Origin: Candidatus Poribacteria bacterium
GTDB lineage: Bacteria > Poribacteria > WGA-4E > PCPOR2b
Length of the DNA stretch: 64,000 nucleotides
NCBI GenBank assembly: GCA_022822005.1
Contig: JAJECO010000046.1
Span: forward strand, 124,001-188,000
Direction: 5' to 3'
Of this stretch, positions 35,021 through 43,092 are shown in pieces (within the stretch, counting starts at the first letter, position 1; each line of letters starts with the position of its first letter). The notes beneath the pieces were generated by a model, which saw only the letters and a list, made by a program, of their open reading frames with translations, made no database searches and was not told where the DNA came from. A program made the position numbers and the translations under genes.

Positions 35021-35791
35021 TTGGATTTAAATCTGAAAGACAAAGTTGTCATCGTTACCGGTGCCAGTCGAGGCATCGGAAGAGCAATCACGCTCGGTTT
35101 TGCAGCAGAAGGTGCAAAGTTGAGTATCTGTGGCAGAACCCCGGAGACGCTCGACGCAGCTGCCAACGAGGTTAAGGCACTTGGAGCAGAGGTCTTCACC
35201 CAACTCGCCGATGTCACACAAGGTGCGGACGCTGACGCATTTGTGAAAGCAACATTAGAGCAGTATGGACGGGTTGATGTATTAATCAATAATGTCGGTG
35301 GGAGCAAGTGGACGCCGACCCCTGAGATTTCCGACGAGGAGTGGCACGAAATCATCGACCTGAACCTCGTTTCCGCTGCTCGCATGAGTCGGGGTGTTAT
35401 CCCAACAATGCAGGCGCAAGGAAGCGGTGTTATCATCACCATTTCGTCCATTTACGGGCGGGAGGGCGGTGGACACATCACCTATAATGCGGCGAAGGCG
35501 GCAGAGATTAGCATGTCGAAATCTCTCGCAGGTGAGCTTGCTAAGGACAACATCCGTGTCAACAGCGTCGCTCCCGGTTCGATTCTATTCCCCGGTGGCG
35601 GTTGGGAGCGGCGGCAAAACGAAGATCCAGAAGGGATCGCTGCATTCGTCGAAAGCGATATGCCGCTGGGACGGTTCGGAAAGCCTGAAGAGGTCGCAGA
35701 CGTTGTGGTATTTCTCGCCTCTGAACGTGCAAGCCTCGTCACCGGTGCATGTCTCAACGTCGATGGTTGTCAATCAAAATCGAATATTTAG
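35021..35791 (+). CDS. Short-chain dehydrogenase/reductase
   Basis: A 256-residue classical SDR. The cofactor motif is TGASRGIG (13-20), the NNVGG strand is at 90-94 and the catalytic set is S142/S143, Y155 and K159 in YNAAK. A C-terminal GACLNVDGC matches the FabG-like end. The start is TTG at 35021; GGAG from the end of the transporter gene lies 8-9 bases upstream, and no other start fits, so translation is probably coupled. Substrate is probably a sugar or hydroxy-acid, judging from the neighbours. Confidence 0.92.
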   Translation: MDLNLKDKVVIVTGASRGIGRAITLGFAAEGAKLSICGRTPETLDAAANEVKALGAEVFTQLADVTQGADADAFVKATLEQYGRVDVLINNVGGSKWTPTPEISDEEWHEIIDLNLVSAARMSRGVIPTMQAQGSGVIITISSIYGREGGGHITYNAAKAAEISMSKSLAGELAKDNIRVNSVAPGSILFPGGGWERRQNEDPEGIAAFVESDMPLGRFGKPEEVADVVVFLASERASLVTGACLNVDGCQSKSNI

Positions 35792-35841
35792 CAGAAGTAT
35801 ATTCAGTAAATAGGTTCCATGCAAATATACGTGATAGCATT

Positions 35842-36666
35842 TTAATGGAAGTTACTCTTTATCTCTCCCCAAGTGGTTGTGAGTTGCTTCTGGGGCTGCA
35901 CTGAAAGAGCCTCGTATCGAACCTCAAAATCGTCGAAGTGGACACGGTTCCCCCATCCTGACGACAGATAAATTCTCCCTTTCGTATAGGTGTCGTCAAG
36001 AAAATCTAGCATTTCTTTGTCATCAATAAAACATTGAAACCGATTCCCTTTGGCAATAATCTTCAACCGATACCACTTGTGCAGTTCAAAATCAAATAGC
36101 CGAAATATGTGTAGCTTGCCTCTATTAATAAGAATTTTCCGTTCGTCCGGAATAACCTTCATCTGTTGAATGGCCGCTGCAAGACCTCTTCTTAAATTTC
36201 TGAGGTCTTGAATATGTATATTATTTTCAATATGTACATTACCTAGGTGGAACCTGTAAGATTGCCTGTACAGGAATATTCGGGCATCCTTGTTCCTCTC
36301 GTCCTCCTCTAAATCTAAAGTCCACGACTCAAGGAGCGGATGTATATGAGCGCGCAGCCCAATGGCTGCACCACTGCCAACATTCGTAACGATCTTGCTG
36401 ATTTTTAGGGATACCGACACTTCGTAGTCGCTTGAGATTATACCATCAACTGCAATCATCACCTCCGATTCCTCCTCCAATTTAGCTTCATCCACCACTT
36501 TAGGGGAACCGAGAACCAATTCGCCATTTTCAATACCACCATCTTCAGCACCCTCTACAAACGTCCATCCCTTTAGGTCACCATCGTTAAAATTATCACG
36601 AAATATCTCTGCCCATACTGATGACACCAATAACGTAAGTATCAACATAGCCATCATCTGCTTCAT
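35842..36666 (-). CDS. Secreted LamG-like protein, paralog 1
   Basis: A 274-residue exported protein. ATG 36666 begins a clean signal peptide (MKQMMAMLILTLLVSSVWA). The start FRDNFNDGDLKGWTFVEG, followed by strand-rich blocks and HKWYRLKIIAKGNRFQCFID near the end, is typical of concanavalin/LamG-like or 3-keto-disaccharide-hydrolase-like (DUF1080) domains that bind or process glycans. It is a close paralog of 38663-39472; the C-terminal 70 residues are almost identical. The two flank a sigma-factor gene on the same strand. Confidence 0.8.
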   Translation of the reverse strand: MKQMMAMLILTLLVSSVWAEIFRDNFNDGDLKGWTFVEGAEDGGIENGELVLGSPKVVDEAKLEEESEVMIAVDGIISSDYEVSVSLKISKIVTNVGSGAAIGLRAHIHPLLESWTLDLEEDERNKDARIFLYRQSYRFHLGNVHIENNIHIQDLRNLRRGLAAAIQQMKVIPDERKILINRGKLHIFRLFDFELHKWYRLKIIAKGNRFQCFIDDKEMLDFLDDTYTKGRIYLSSGWGNRVHFDDFEVRYEALSVQPQKQLTTTWGEIKSNFH

Positions 36667-36715
36667 GAGATAGCCCCTTCCTTCTCCACTGCAAGCCAAT
36701 ATATTATTGTGCAAC

Positions 36716-36791
36716 AGAAACCGAGTTTTTTCCCTGGTCTCGTTTCTTAATCCGGATGAATCGGGGGAACGGACTTTAAAACTCGGTTTCT
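36716..36791. repeat. 14-bp inverted repeat AGAAACCGAGTTTT
   Basis: AGAAACCGAGTTTT (36716-36729) and AAAACTCGGTTTCT (36778-36791) are perfect inverted repeats around 48 bases. It lies directly upstream of secreted paralog 1. Elements with AGAAACC-GGTTTCT ends are common dispersed repeats; it could also act as a terminator for the sigma gene upstream. Confidence 0.7.
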
Positions 36792-36953
36792 CTTCGTGCG
36801 CTGCACTTTCTTTTTTTAGATGAGTCTTAAGATTAAATCCTAGTGAACCTCCACTTGCTGACCTCGGGAGAGGTTAGGTTCCCAATCCTTTGGAGCGGGA
36901 ACCCCACTCTTACCATCGATCCAGGGGCCCTACTTGACTATCGCGCTCTATTC

Positions 36954-38474
36954 CTATCTGTCTTCACGTAGCGGCATGTTGGTATTGCTTTCGGGAGGGG
37001 GGTGTCGTTGATGCCGCATCTCTTGTCTCACGGCTGGGTTAACGGGCGGTTCCTCAATGACTCCTTCAATCTGCTGCTCTTGTTTAGTATTGAGCGGTCC
37101 CTGCTCATCCTGTCGAGGCGTTTCCCCTGCCGTGGTGATTCCCAACAATCTTTCCAATTCTGTCCACTCCTCATCTGAAAATTCGCTCAACAGTTTCTCA
37201 ACTTCTGCCCAACCTTCATCTGAAAGCTGGGCAGGTATTTCAGATGTTTCGGAGGAGGGCGCAGTGGATTCAACCCGCGAATCCGACGGGGTTAATGCAG
37301 AATGATCGGAATCGTGTACCTCCAGCTCTATGACTATGCTTGTTTCGACCCCATGCTGCTCATTCATGAACATGAGCTCACCTTTATTTTCAAGCACCTG
37401 AGTAATTATATTGTCACCACTATCACGGCGGTGTTCCAGTGTTTCTATTACCACTTGAGCAGCCTTTTGAACAACCTCTTCTACATTTTCGATCGACATC
37501 CCAGGCATTGCTTCCGACAGTCTCTCTTCCAGGAATTCCTGCACAGCCTCCCGTATATCTGCAATCTCAACGGCCTTCGCATACTTCATGCCGCGGTCAT
37601 CTGTTGACATTTCAAAGCGATCCGCTTCATCTGCCGTAGGGATAGATGCGTCATTCATTGGGGAACTATTATCCGACGTTGTGTCTGCCTGATGTACAAC
37701 CTTCGTTGATGAATTCTCTGTAGCAGTGTTCGGTTCCGAAATCGCTTGGGCGTTTACTCCCACAGGATTTGATTCAAATGCGTGGTAATACACCACACCG
37801 CCCCCACCGATTCCGATAATCGCCGCAACCCCGACTGCTGCGAGTTTTGCTTTCACCGATAATTTCACGGCTTCTATACCTCCTAAAATAAATGTTCGCC
37901 CCGGCAATATCGCCACACAGCCCAACAGTTTTTCGATTCGGCAGCGAATCTCCCGCTTTGCACGCTTGAGGCGGTTGGCGACCCCAGCATACGACAAGCC
38001 GGACTCGACCCGCAGCTGATCGTAACTTGCCCCGTCAATATAACGGGCTTCCATCAGTCTGCGGTCAGTCTCTTGTAGGGCACTGATTGCCTGTCGAACA
38101 ACGGTTTCGATTTCAGCCTTCAGGATAATCTCTTCAGGGGATGGAGATACTTCAGCGAAATCTGTGTCGTTAGTTGTCTCAAAACGAGTCGTCGAACCGC
38201 TTCGTCGCCGGAGCCAATCCTTACAAGTATTGTGTGCAATCTGTAGAAGCCACGCTCGAAAGCGATCCAACTCCCGCAAGGTTGCCAACCGCTCGTATGC
38301 CCGAATAAATATCCGTTGTGTGAGGTCTTCGGCATCTGCCGGATTTTTGATATATGACAGAACCAGCGTATAGATCCTTGTTCGGTGTATCTTGACCAAC
38401 CGATCAAACGCCGACGTATCGCCATTTAGTGTTTGTCGGACAAGATCAATTTCATTGGAACATTCAATCTTCAT
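36954..38474 (-). CDS. ECF-type sigma factor with C-terminal membrane and extracytoplasmic extension
   Basis: A 506-residue protein. The first 185 residues are a sigma-70 family ECF factor. Region 2 holds PADAEDLTQRIFIRAYERL and FRAWLLQIAHNTCKDWLRRR. Region 4 holds LMEARYIDGASYDQL and a helix-turn-helix in SYAGVANRLKRAKREIR. A single membrane helix follows (about 208-230, LAAVGVAAIIGIGGGGVVYY). About 275 extracytoplasmic residues follow, acidic, with two similar DEGW-AEVEKLLSEFS / DEEWTELERLLG blocks. ECF factors are normally soluble and about 190 residues. It lies between two paralogous secreted proteins in the same orientation. Confidence 0.88.
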   Translation of the reverse strand: MKIECSNEIDLVRQTLNGDTSAFDRLVKIHRTRIYTLVLSYIKNPADAEDLTQRIFIRAYERLATLRELDRFRAWLLQIAHNTCKDWLRRRSGSTTRFETTNDTDFAEVSPSPEEIILKAEIETVVRQAISALQETDRRLMEARYIDGASYDQLRVESGLSYAGVANRLKRAKREIRCRIEKLLGCVAILPGRTFILGGIEAVKLSVKAKLAAVGVAAIIGIGGGGVVYYHAFESNPVGVNAQAISEPNTATENSSTKVVHQADTTSDNSSPMNDASIPTADEADRFEMSTDDRGMKYAKAVEIADIREAVQEFLEERLSEAMPGMSIENVEEVVQKAAQVVIETLEHRRDSGDNIITQVLENKGELMFMNEQHGVETSIVIELEVHDSDHSALTPSDSRVESTAPSSETSEIPAQLSDEGWAEVEKLLSEFSDEEWTELERLLGITTAGETPRQDEQGPLNTKQEQQIEGVIEEPPVNPAVRQEMRHQRHPPPESNTNMPLREDR

Positions 38475-38540
38475 CGTGAATACTGTCTATTTTTCAGATT
38501 CCAAGGTAGTAGGCATACGCCGTATGCTGTAAAATCATTA

Positions 38541-38580
38541 ATTACCCAATGGACCAATTGTGTTCACGTTTCACGTCCTG
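38541..38580 (-). repeat. Repeat R3, copy C
   Basis: Minus-strand GGACGTGAAACGTGAACACA then ATTGGTCCATTGGGTAAT, a shorter, degenerate copy of the repeat at 29.4 and 30.9 kb. It lies between the sigma gene and secreted paralog 2. Confidence 0.6.
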
Positions 38581-38662
38581 ATACATCGGGAAGCGCATTA
38601 ACAGTTACGAACTAGCACTATTGATTAGTATGTAATGGGATTTCCGAGTTTCGTTGCTGCGA

Positions 38663-39472
38663 TTATCTGGTATGGAAGCCTCCCTTTATCTCTCCCCAAG
38701 TGGTCGTGATTTGCTCTCGGGGCTGCACTGCAAGAGCCTCATATTGAACCTCAAAGTCATCAAAGTGGACGCGGTTCCCCCATCCTGACGACAGATAAAT
38801 TGCCCCCTTTGTGTAGGTATCATCAAAAAAACCTAGCATTTCTTTGCCATCAATAAAGCATTGAAACCGATTCCCCTCGGCGATGATCTTCAAGCGATAC
38901 CACTTGTGCAGTCTGAAATCAAATATCCGAAACGCGCGCAGCTCGTCTCCAACAAACTTATCAATAACCAATTTGTTTCTTCCCTCAAACCCCTCCTCCA
39001 TACGCCGCATGGTCGCTCCAAGACCTCTTCTTATATCCTGAATGTTTACATCTTGAGTCCCAAGGAAGAAATTATAGGATCGCCAGTGCAGAAGCGTTGA
39101 GATTATCTTGGGGAGTATCTTCCCTTCTGTACGAGCCTCCTCAATGAGCGATTCAAGGATCGGAGGTGTGTGAGCGCGCAGCCCAATGGTTGCCCCACCG
39201 TTAGTCTCTCTATCTAGCCTGCTGATTTTTAGGGACACCGCCACTTCATAGGTACCTGAGAGTATACCATCAAGCGCAATGATAACCTCCGTCTCATGCT
39301 CCGCTTTAGGAGAACTGAGAACCAATTCACCATTTTGAATACTACCATCTTCAGCACCTTGCAAAAACGTCCACCCCTGTAAGTCACCATCGTTAAAATC
39401 ATCACGAAATACCTCTGCCTGGACTGATGGCACAAACAACGTAAGTATCAACATAACCATCATGTGCTTCAT
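38663..39472 (-). CDS. Secreted LamG-like protein, paralog 2
   Basis: A 269-residue exported protein with a signal peptide (MKHMMVMLILTLFVPSVQA) and the same domain layout as 35842-36666: FRDDFNDGDLQGWTFLQG at the start and HKWYRLKIIAEGNRFQCFID near the end. The middle differs in length and sequence, so the pair has diverged there. It is the first gene of a same-strand set with the sigma factor and paralog 1. Glycan binding is a possible role, inferred from the fold. Confidence 0.8.
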   Translation of the reverse strand: MKHMMVMLILTLFVPSVQAEVFRDDFNDGDLQGWTFLQGAEDGSIQNGELVLSSPKAEHETEVIIALDGILSGTYEVAVSLKISRLDRETNGGATIGLRAHTPPILESLIEEARTEGKILPKIISTLLHWRSYNFFLGTQDVNIQDIRRGLGATMRRMEEGFEGRNKLVIDKFVGDELRAFRIFDFRLHKWYRLKIIAEGNRFQCFIDGKEMLGFFDDTYTKGAIYLSSGWGNRVHFDDFEVQYEALAVQPREQITTTWGEIKGGFHTR

Positions 39473-39807
39473 GAGGTATCACCTACCTTTTCTGCTGCAA
39501 GTCAACTCAGAACCTAACTCCGTTCCGTCCCGACTTGTTGAGGATCTCCTGATTTCATCAAGGACTCCTCCGTATCAGCGAAGTTCTCGGAACGGAATCG
39601 GCGGAGCCGGAACCGATGTATCGGGAAGAGTCTTCGACCTACGCTACTATCAAATGTCAATAGAGTCACTATAGCGTAAGACGATATAGCCGGGATTTTT
39701 TATCATCAAATTTCTGGTATTCAATGGGGACGGATGATACAATTATTTTTCGCAGACTTAGTTTTGCCTAAAAACCGCTTTCCCTGTGAGCTTATGTCAC
39801 GCAGCGT
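39473..39807. other. Intergenic stretch without recognised gene
   Basis: These 335 bases between two minus-strand genes hold no convincing ORF. There are degenerate GC-rich repeat remnants around 39560-39640 and a short inverted repeat CTATA-TATAG near 39670-39690. No clear terminator follows the selenoprotein gene. Confidence 0.4.
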
Positions 39808-40149
39808 TTATACCGTTGGAATCGCATCGTATAACAGCACATTGAATCCAACGAAAAGAGTATCTCCGAACTGTAGCGTAGGTGCACGTAGATTTCCGCT
39901 TCGTCCCATAACCGCTTTGAGGATGGCATCTTGTGAGTCAACATTTGGGTCGAAAACATCGACTTTCTTGCCTTTGGCGACGTGAATGGATTGAGCGGCT
40001 TTAATACGGTCCCAAACCTCGGTTGGATTCAACTTCTCCTTACGGGCATCCGTTCGACTGTCCACCCGAATGTTGTTTGCGTCAAGAAACTCTTGCGCTT
40101 TTCGACACGAAGTTCAGCTATTCCTAAAAAACATCCAATTTGCTGTCAT
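39808..40149 (-). CDS. Probable selenoprotein, ArsC/Spx-like thioredoxin fold, in-frame UGA as Sec
   Basis: Reading from ATG 40149, preceded by GGAGG with a 6-base gap, the frame is M-T-A-N-W-M-F-F-R-N-S-UGA-T-S-C-R-K-A-Q-E-F-L, continuing to a normal TAA at 39808. Codon 12 is TGA (40116-40114). Read as selenocysteine, it gives U12-x-x-C15 followed by RKAxEFL. This is the redox motif and helix of the ArsC/Spx/YfgD family, where the first position is Cys. The total of 113 residues is the usual family length. Later blocks are NPTEVWDRIK and GRSGNLRAPTLQFGDTLFVGF, with the cis-proline before TLQ. A SECIS-like hairpin follows at the correct spacing. It lies 58 bases after the amidohydrolase gene. 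A pseudogene is the alternative. Confidence 0.82.
40079..40098 (-). promoter_or_regulatory. Bacterial SECIS-like hairpin
   Basis: On the minus strand, GCG-CAAGA pairs with TCTTG-A-CGC around a GTT loop. This gives eight pairs with one bulged A on the 3' side. The loop begins 23 bases after the UGA and its first base is G. Bacterial SECIS elements are described as lying within about 16-37 bases of UGA, with a G early in a small apical loop. Confidence 0.7.
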
Positions 40150-40207
40150 CAATTTCCTCCATTCCTTGTGATTTGTGTTAGGGGCAGCAGAAAGATTTTG
40201 CCTGCTA

Positions 40208-41422
40208 CTACTCCTGGTGGTTCGATGAGTAGCAGATTTTTCCGCCAACAACTGTTAATAGATTCTCGGAAGCGCTATCAAGAATCTGTTCAATAGCAGG
40301 ACGACCATCATTTGGAATTTTCACAGCGATGATATCTGCCTGCCAGCCTCTCTCCAATCGTCCGACCCGCTCTAGACCAAGCGCCTTTGCGCCGTTATAG
40401 GTCACCATGTCGAATAACGTTTCAGGGTGGATGCGCGGTTGGGTACGGCCGAGGAACTTCAACTCATCGAGCAGACTCAAGGACCAATTACTCGCCAGAC
40501 TATCGGTCCCAATGGCGACATTAATACCCCGTTCAATCAACTGTAGAACAGGGTGGTCGGTATGATAGAAGTAATGGTGGCTCCGTGGGCAGAACACCAC
40601 AGATGCACCACTCTCAGCAAGGATTGTCACATCTGCGTCAGTCAGGTAATTGCAGTGGGCTAAGAGCGATTTTTTGTCTAAGACACCCAACGTTTCCATA
40701 TACTGCATCGGTGTTGCTTGCGGCGGGCGCCACCCGGCTGTTGAGATGCCAAACGCTTCCAGATAGTCCACAAACGCACCCGTACCGCTGGAGAGAAATT
40801 CAAGCTCCTCCTTGGTTTCCGCTATATGGGTGCAAACTGACAAACCAGATGCGACACATTGACGATAAATATCAGCTGATGTAGAATAGGGGGCGTGTGG
40901 TGACAACGCAGGTGTCAACAACGAATCGAGCACAGGAGCGGCATCTAAATATGCCGTAAGTCGAGCGAGTCCTGTGGTGGCGTGTTCACCGGAAAAACCG
41001 AGTACCTCACAGAAAACCACCTTCCGAATCGGCGTATCCCTCAGAATCTGTGCGGATCCCCCGGTGCCGTCGATATCTCCCACGGCTGTCACACCACCGG
41101 CTAAACTTTGCTGCACCCCTTCTCGAATAGACGGTTCTATTGTTGAAGGGTTCCGCTTCCCAACGATTTGGAATACCCAATCGGTAAATTTGGGGACCCG
41201 CTGAACTGAATCGGCACTGCTTGTTAGATCAAGGTGGGTATGTGCGTTCACCAAGCCGGGGGTGAGGATCGCTTCGCCGAGGTCGTGTATTGGGAGAGTG
41301 CCGCTGTGCTGAATCGTCGGATACGGTCCGACATCGACGATCTCCGACCCTTGAATGGCAACCGCGCCATTCTCAATAATTGTGTAGCTATTTGGCATTA
41401 CATATTTTGCGCGTAAGATCAT
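40208..41422 (-). CDS. Amidohydrolase of the MtaD/SsnA/chlorohydrolase group
   Basis: A 404-residue metal-dependent hydrolase. ATG 41422 has GTAGGGAC upstream and begins MILRAKYVMPNSYTIIENGA, the family's N-terminal beta-sandwich. Metal ligands are in VNAHTHLDLT (HxH), CTHIAETKEE and LLAHCNYLTD (His), with the final Asp in AIGTDSLASN. FCPRSHHYFYHTDHP is the substrate-loop block. This is the adenosine/guanine/S-adenosylhomocysteine deaminase type. The exact substrate is not readable. The probable selenoprotein gene follows 58 bases downstream. Confidence 0.9.
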   Translation of the reverse strand: MILRAKYVMPNSYTIIENGAVAIQGSEIVDVGPYPTIQHSGTLPIHDLGEAILTPGLVNAHTHLDLTSSADSVQRVPKFTDWVFQIVGKRNPSTIEPSIREGVQQSLAGGVTAVGDIDGTGGSAQILRDTPIRKVVFCEVLGFSGEHATTGLARLTAYLDAAPVLDSLLTPALSPHAPYSTSADIYRQCVASGLSVCTHIAETKEELEFLSSGTGAFVDYLEAFGISTAGWRPPQATPMQYMETLGVLDKKSLLAHCNYLTDADVTILAESGASVVFCPRSHHYFYHTDHPVLQLIERGINVAIGTDSLASNWSLSLLDELKFLGRTQPRIHPETLFDMVTYNGAKALGLERVGRLERGWQADIIAVKIPNDGRPAIEQILDSASENLLTVVGGKICYSSNHQE

Positions 41423-41479
41423 ACAAGTCCCTACAGTGAAACTTAAAACTAATCCTCTACCAACAAACAAGGAATCTCT

Positions 41480-43069
41480 ATGAATTCCAAGATTACCGGA
41501 CACGCCACATCACAAGCGACACAAGCCTTCGGGGACCGAATGAACGCCCAGTACCCTGCCTTCGAGGCAAATGCGTATCGCCGGCTCACCGGCACGGGTC
41601 TGATAACGTCCAAGATCGGCTACGGCACCTACCGCGTACATGACCAAGATGAAACACAGACTGAAACGCTGGAATCAGCGATCGAAGCGGGGTGTAATCT
41701 GATTGATACCTCCAGCAATTACACCGACGGCGGCAGTGAAACCTTAATCGGTAATGTCCTACAAAAGATGATTTCTGCTGGCGAAATCGCGCGGGAAGAA
41801 ATCATCGTTGTCTCGAAAGTCGGCTACATGCAGGGGCAAAACCTCGAGCAGGCACAGCAACGGGAAACTGCGGGCAATCCGTGGGAAGAGGTCGTCAAAT
41901 ATATGGAAGGTTGCTGGCACTGCATCCACCCTGATTTTCTGATTGACCAGTGGACGCGTAGCACAGATCGACTGGGTTTGGAAACCATCGATGTTTACCT
42001 ACTACACAACCCAGAGTACTTCCTGTCCGATGCCAAGAACCGATCCTCCCAATCTAATAACTGGGACGCAATACGTGATGCCTTCTACGACCGTGTCTAC
42101 CGCGCATTTGTGCAGATGGAACAGTTCGTGGCGGATGGAAAAATTCGCCACTACGGTGTCTCATCGAATACCTTCCCGTCATCACAAACCGACCTTGAGC
42201 ACGTCTCCCTCAATCGCGTGGTTGAGGCAGCTGCCAAAGCCGCAGAGACTGTGTATGGTGATCATGCGGTGAGCCATTTCAAGGTGATTCAACTTCCATA
42301 CAACCTCGTTGAACCCGAGGCATTAACCGAAACGAATAACGAAATCGACGGAAAACGGGTAACCGTCCTTGGGGCAGCAGAGTCCCTTGGACTTGGTGTT
42401 CTCGTGAATCGTCCCCTGAACGCTTTCAAGGACAATCGGATGACCCGCTTGGCACAATATGAGCACCATCCAAACGCCAATTACCCTCAGATGATGTCCT
42501 TAGCAGAGAGCGCATTAACCCAAGTCGAAACCAGGATGGAGCAAACACTGAAAAGTTGGGGAATTTTCGATTCGGTGCAAAATCAGGTCAATGTACATCT
42601 TTTTTACGATGTCGCCCAACAACTCGGCGGATTTATGCCGCGCGTCCAAGATCGCAATCATTGGGAACAGATTCTACAGCAGCATCTGATTCCACAGATC
42701 AATGCCTATCTGCGCCAAACCGGGGTCGCCTGCCTAAATCAACATCAAACAGAGTGGGAAGGCTTGCTCGCCCAATATGTCGATGCACTTAATACCCTGT
42801 TCGCAGTCATATCGGAAATTTTTAACCGTGTGGATGCGGAAAAGGTTGAACCGATCTCTCAGGCGTTGAACCAGCACCTCTCCGACGATGAGGGGGCGCT
42901 GAGTCTCTCTCAACGAGCATTGAACTTCGTGACTTCGTCGCCGGGGGTATCTGTCGTGCTAAATGGGATGAAACGCGAAGAATATGTTGAGGACGCAATG
43001 GGCATTATGGAAGTGTCTGATTTCCCACAGCCGCTCGCGCTGATCGAAAGCGTAGCGCATACGGTGTGA
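41480..43069 (+). CDS. Aldo/keto reductase with a large insertion
   Basis: A 529-residue protein with clear aldo/keto reductase landmarks. These are GYGTYRV at the start, NLIDTSSNYTDGGSETLIG (the catalytic Asp and Tyr), VVSKVGYMQG (Lys), IDVYLLHNPEYFL (His) and a C-terminal LNFVTSSPGVSVVLNGMKREEYVEDAM. Normal members are about 330 residues. The extra length is a roughly 140-residue helical segment (about residues 320-465) before the NADPH-binding C-terminal block, plus about 35 residues at the start. AAGGAATC precedes the ATG. It is divergent from the amidohydrolase. Confidence 0.86.
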   Translation: MNSKITGHATSQATQAFGDRMNAQYPAFEANAYRRLTGTGLITSKIGYGTYRVHDQDETQTETLESAIEAGCNLIDTSSNYTDGGSETLIGNVLQKMISAGEIAREEIIVVSKVGYMQGQNLEQAQQRETAGNPWEEVVKYMEGCWHCIHPDFLIDQWTRSTDRLGLETIDVYLLHNPEYFLSDAKNRSSQSNNWDAIRDAFYDRVYRAFVQMEQFVADGKIRHYGVSSNTFPSSQTDLEHVSLNRVVEAAAKAAETVYGDHAVSHFKVIQLPYNLVEPEALTETNNEIDGKRVTVLGAAESLGLGVLVNRPLNAFKDNRMTRLAQYEHHPNANYPQMMSLAESALTQVETRMEQTLKSWGIFDSVQNQVNVHLFYDVAQQLGGFMPRVQDRNHWEQILQQHLIPQINAYLRQTGVACLNQHQTEWEGLLAQYVDALNTLFAVISEIFNRVDAEKVEPISQALNQHLSDDEGALSLSQRALNFVTSSPGVSVVLNGMKREEYVEDAMGIMEVSDFPQPLALIESVAHTV

Positions 43070-43092
43070 GAATTCTTAATCTCACGCATGTA

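Noticed and set aside
40114-40116. TGA as an ordinary nonsense mutation (pseudogene reading)
   Set aside because: Considered and kept as the alternative, but the position at the catalytic Cys, intact downstream frame and hairpin at the right spacing favour Sec.
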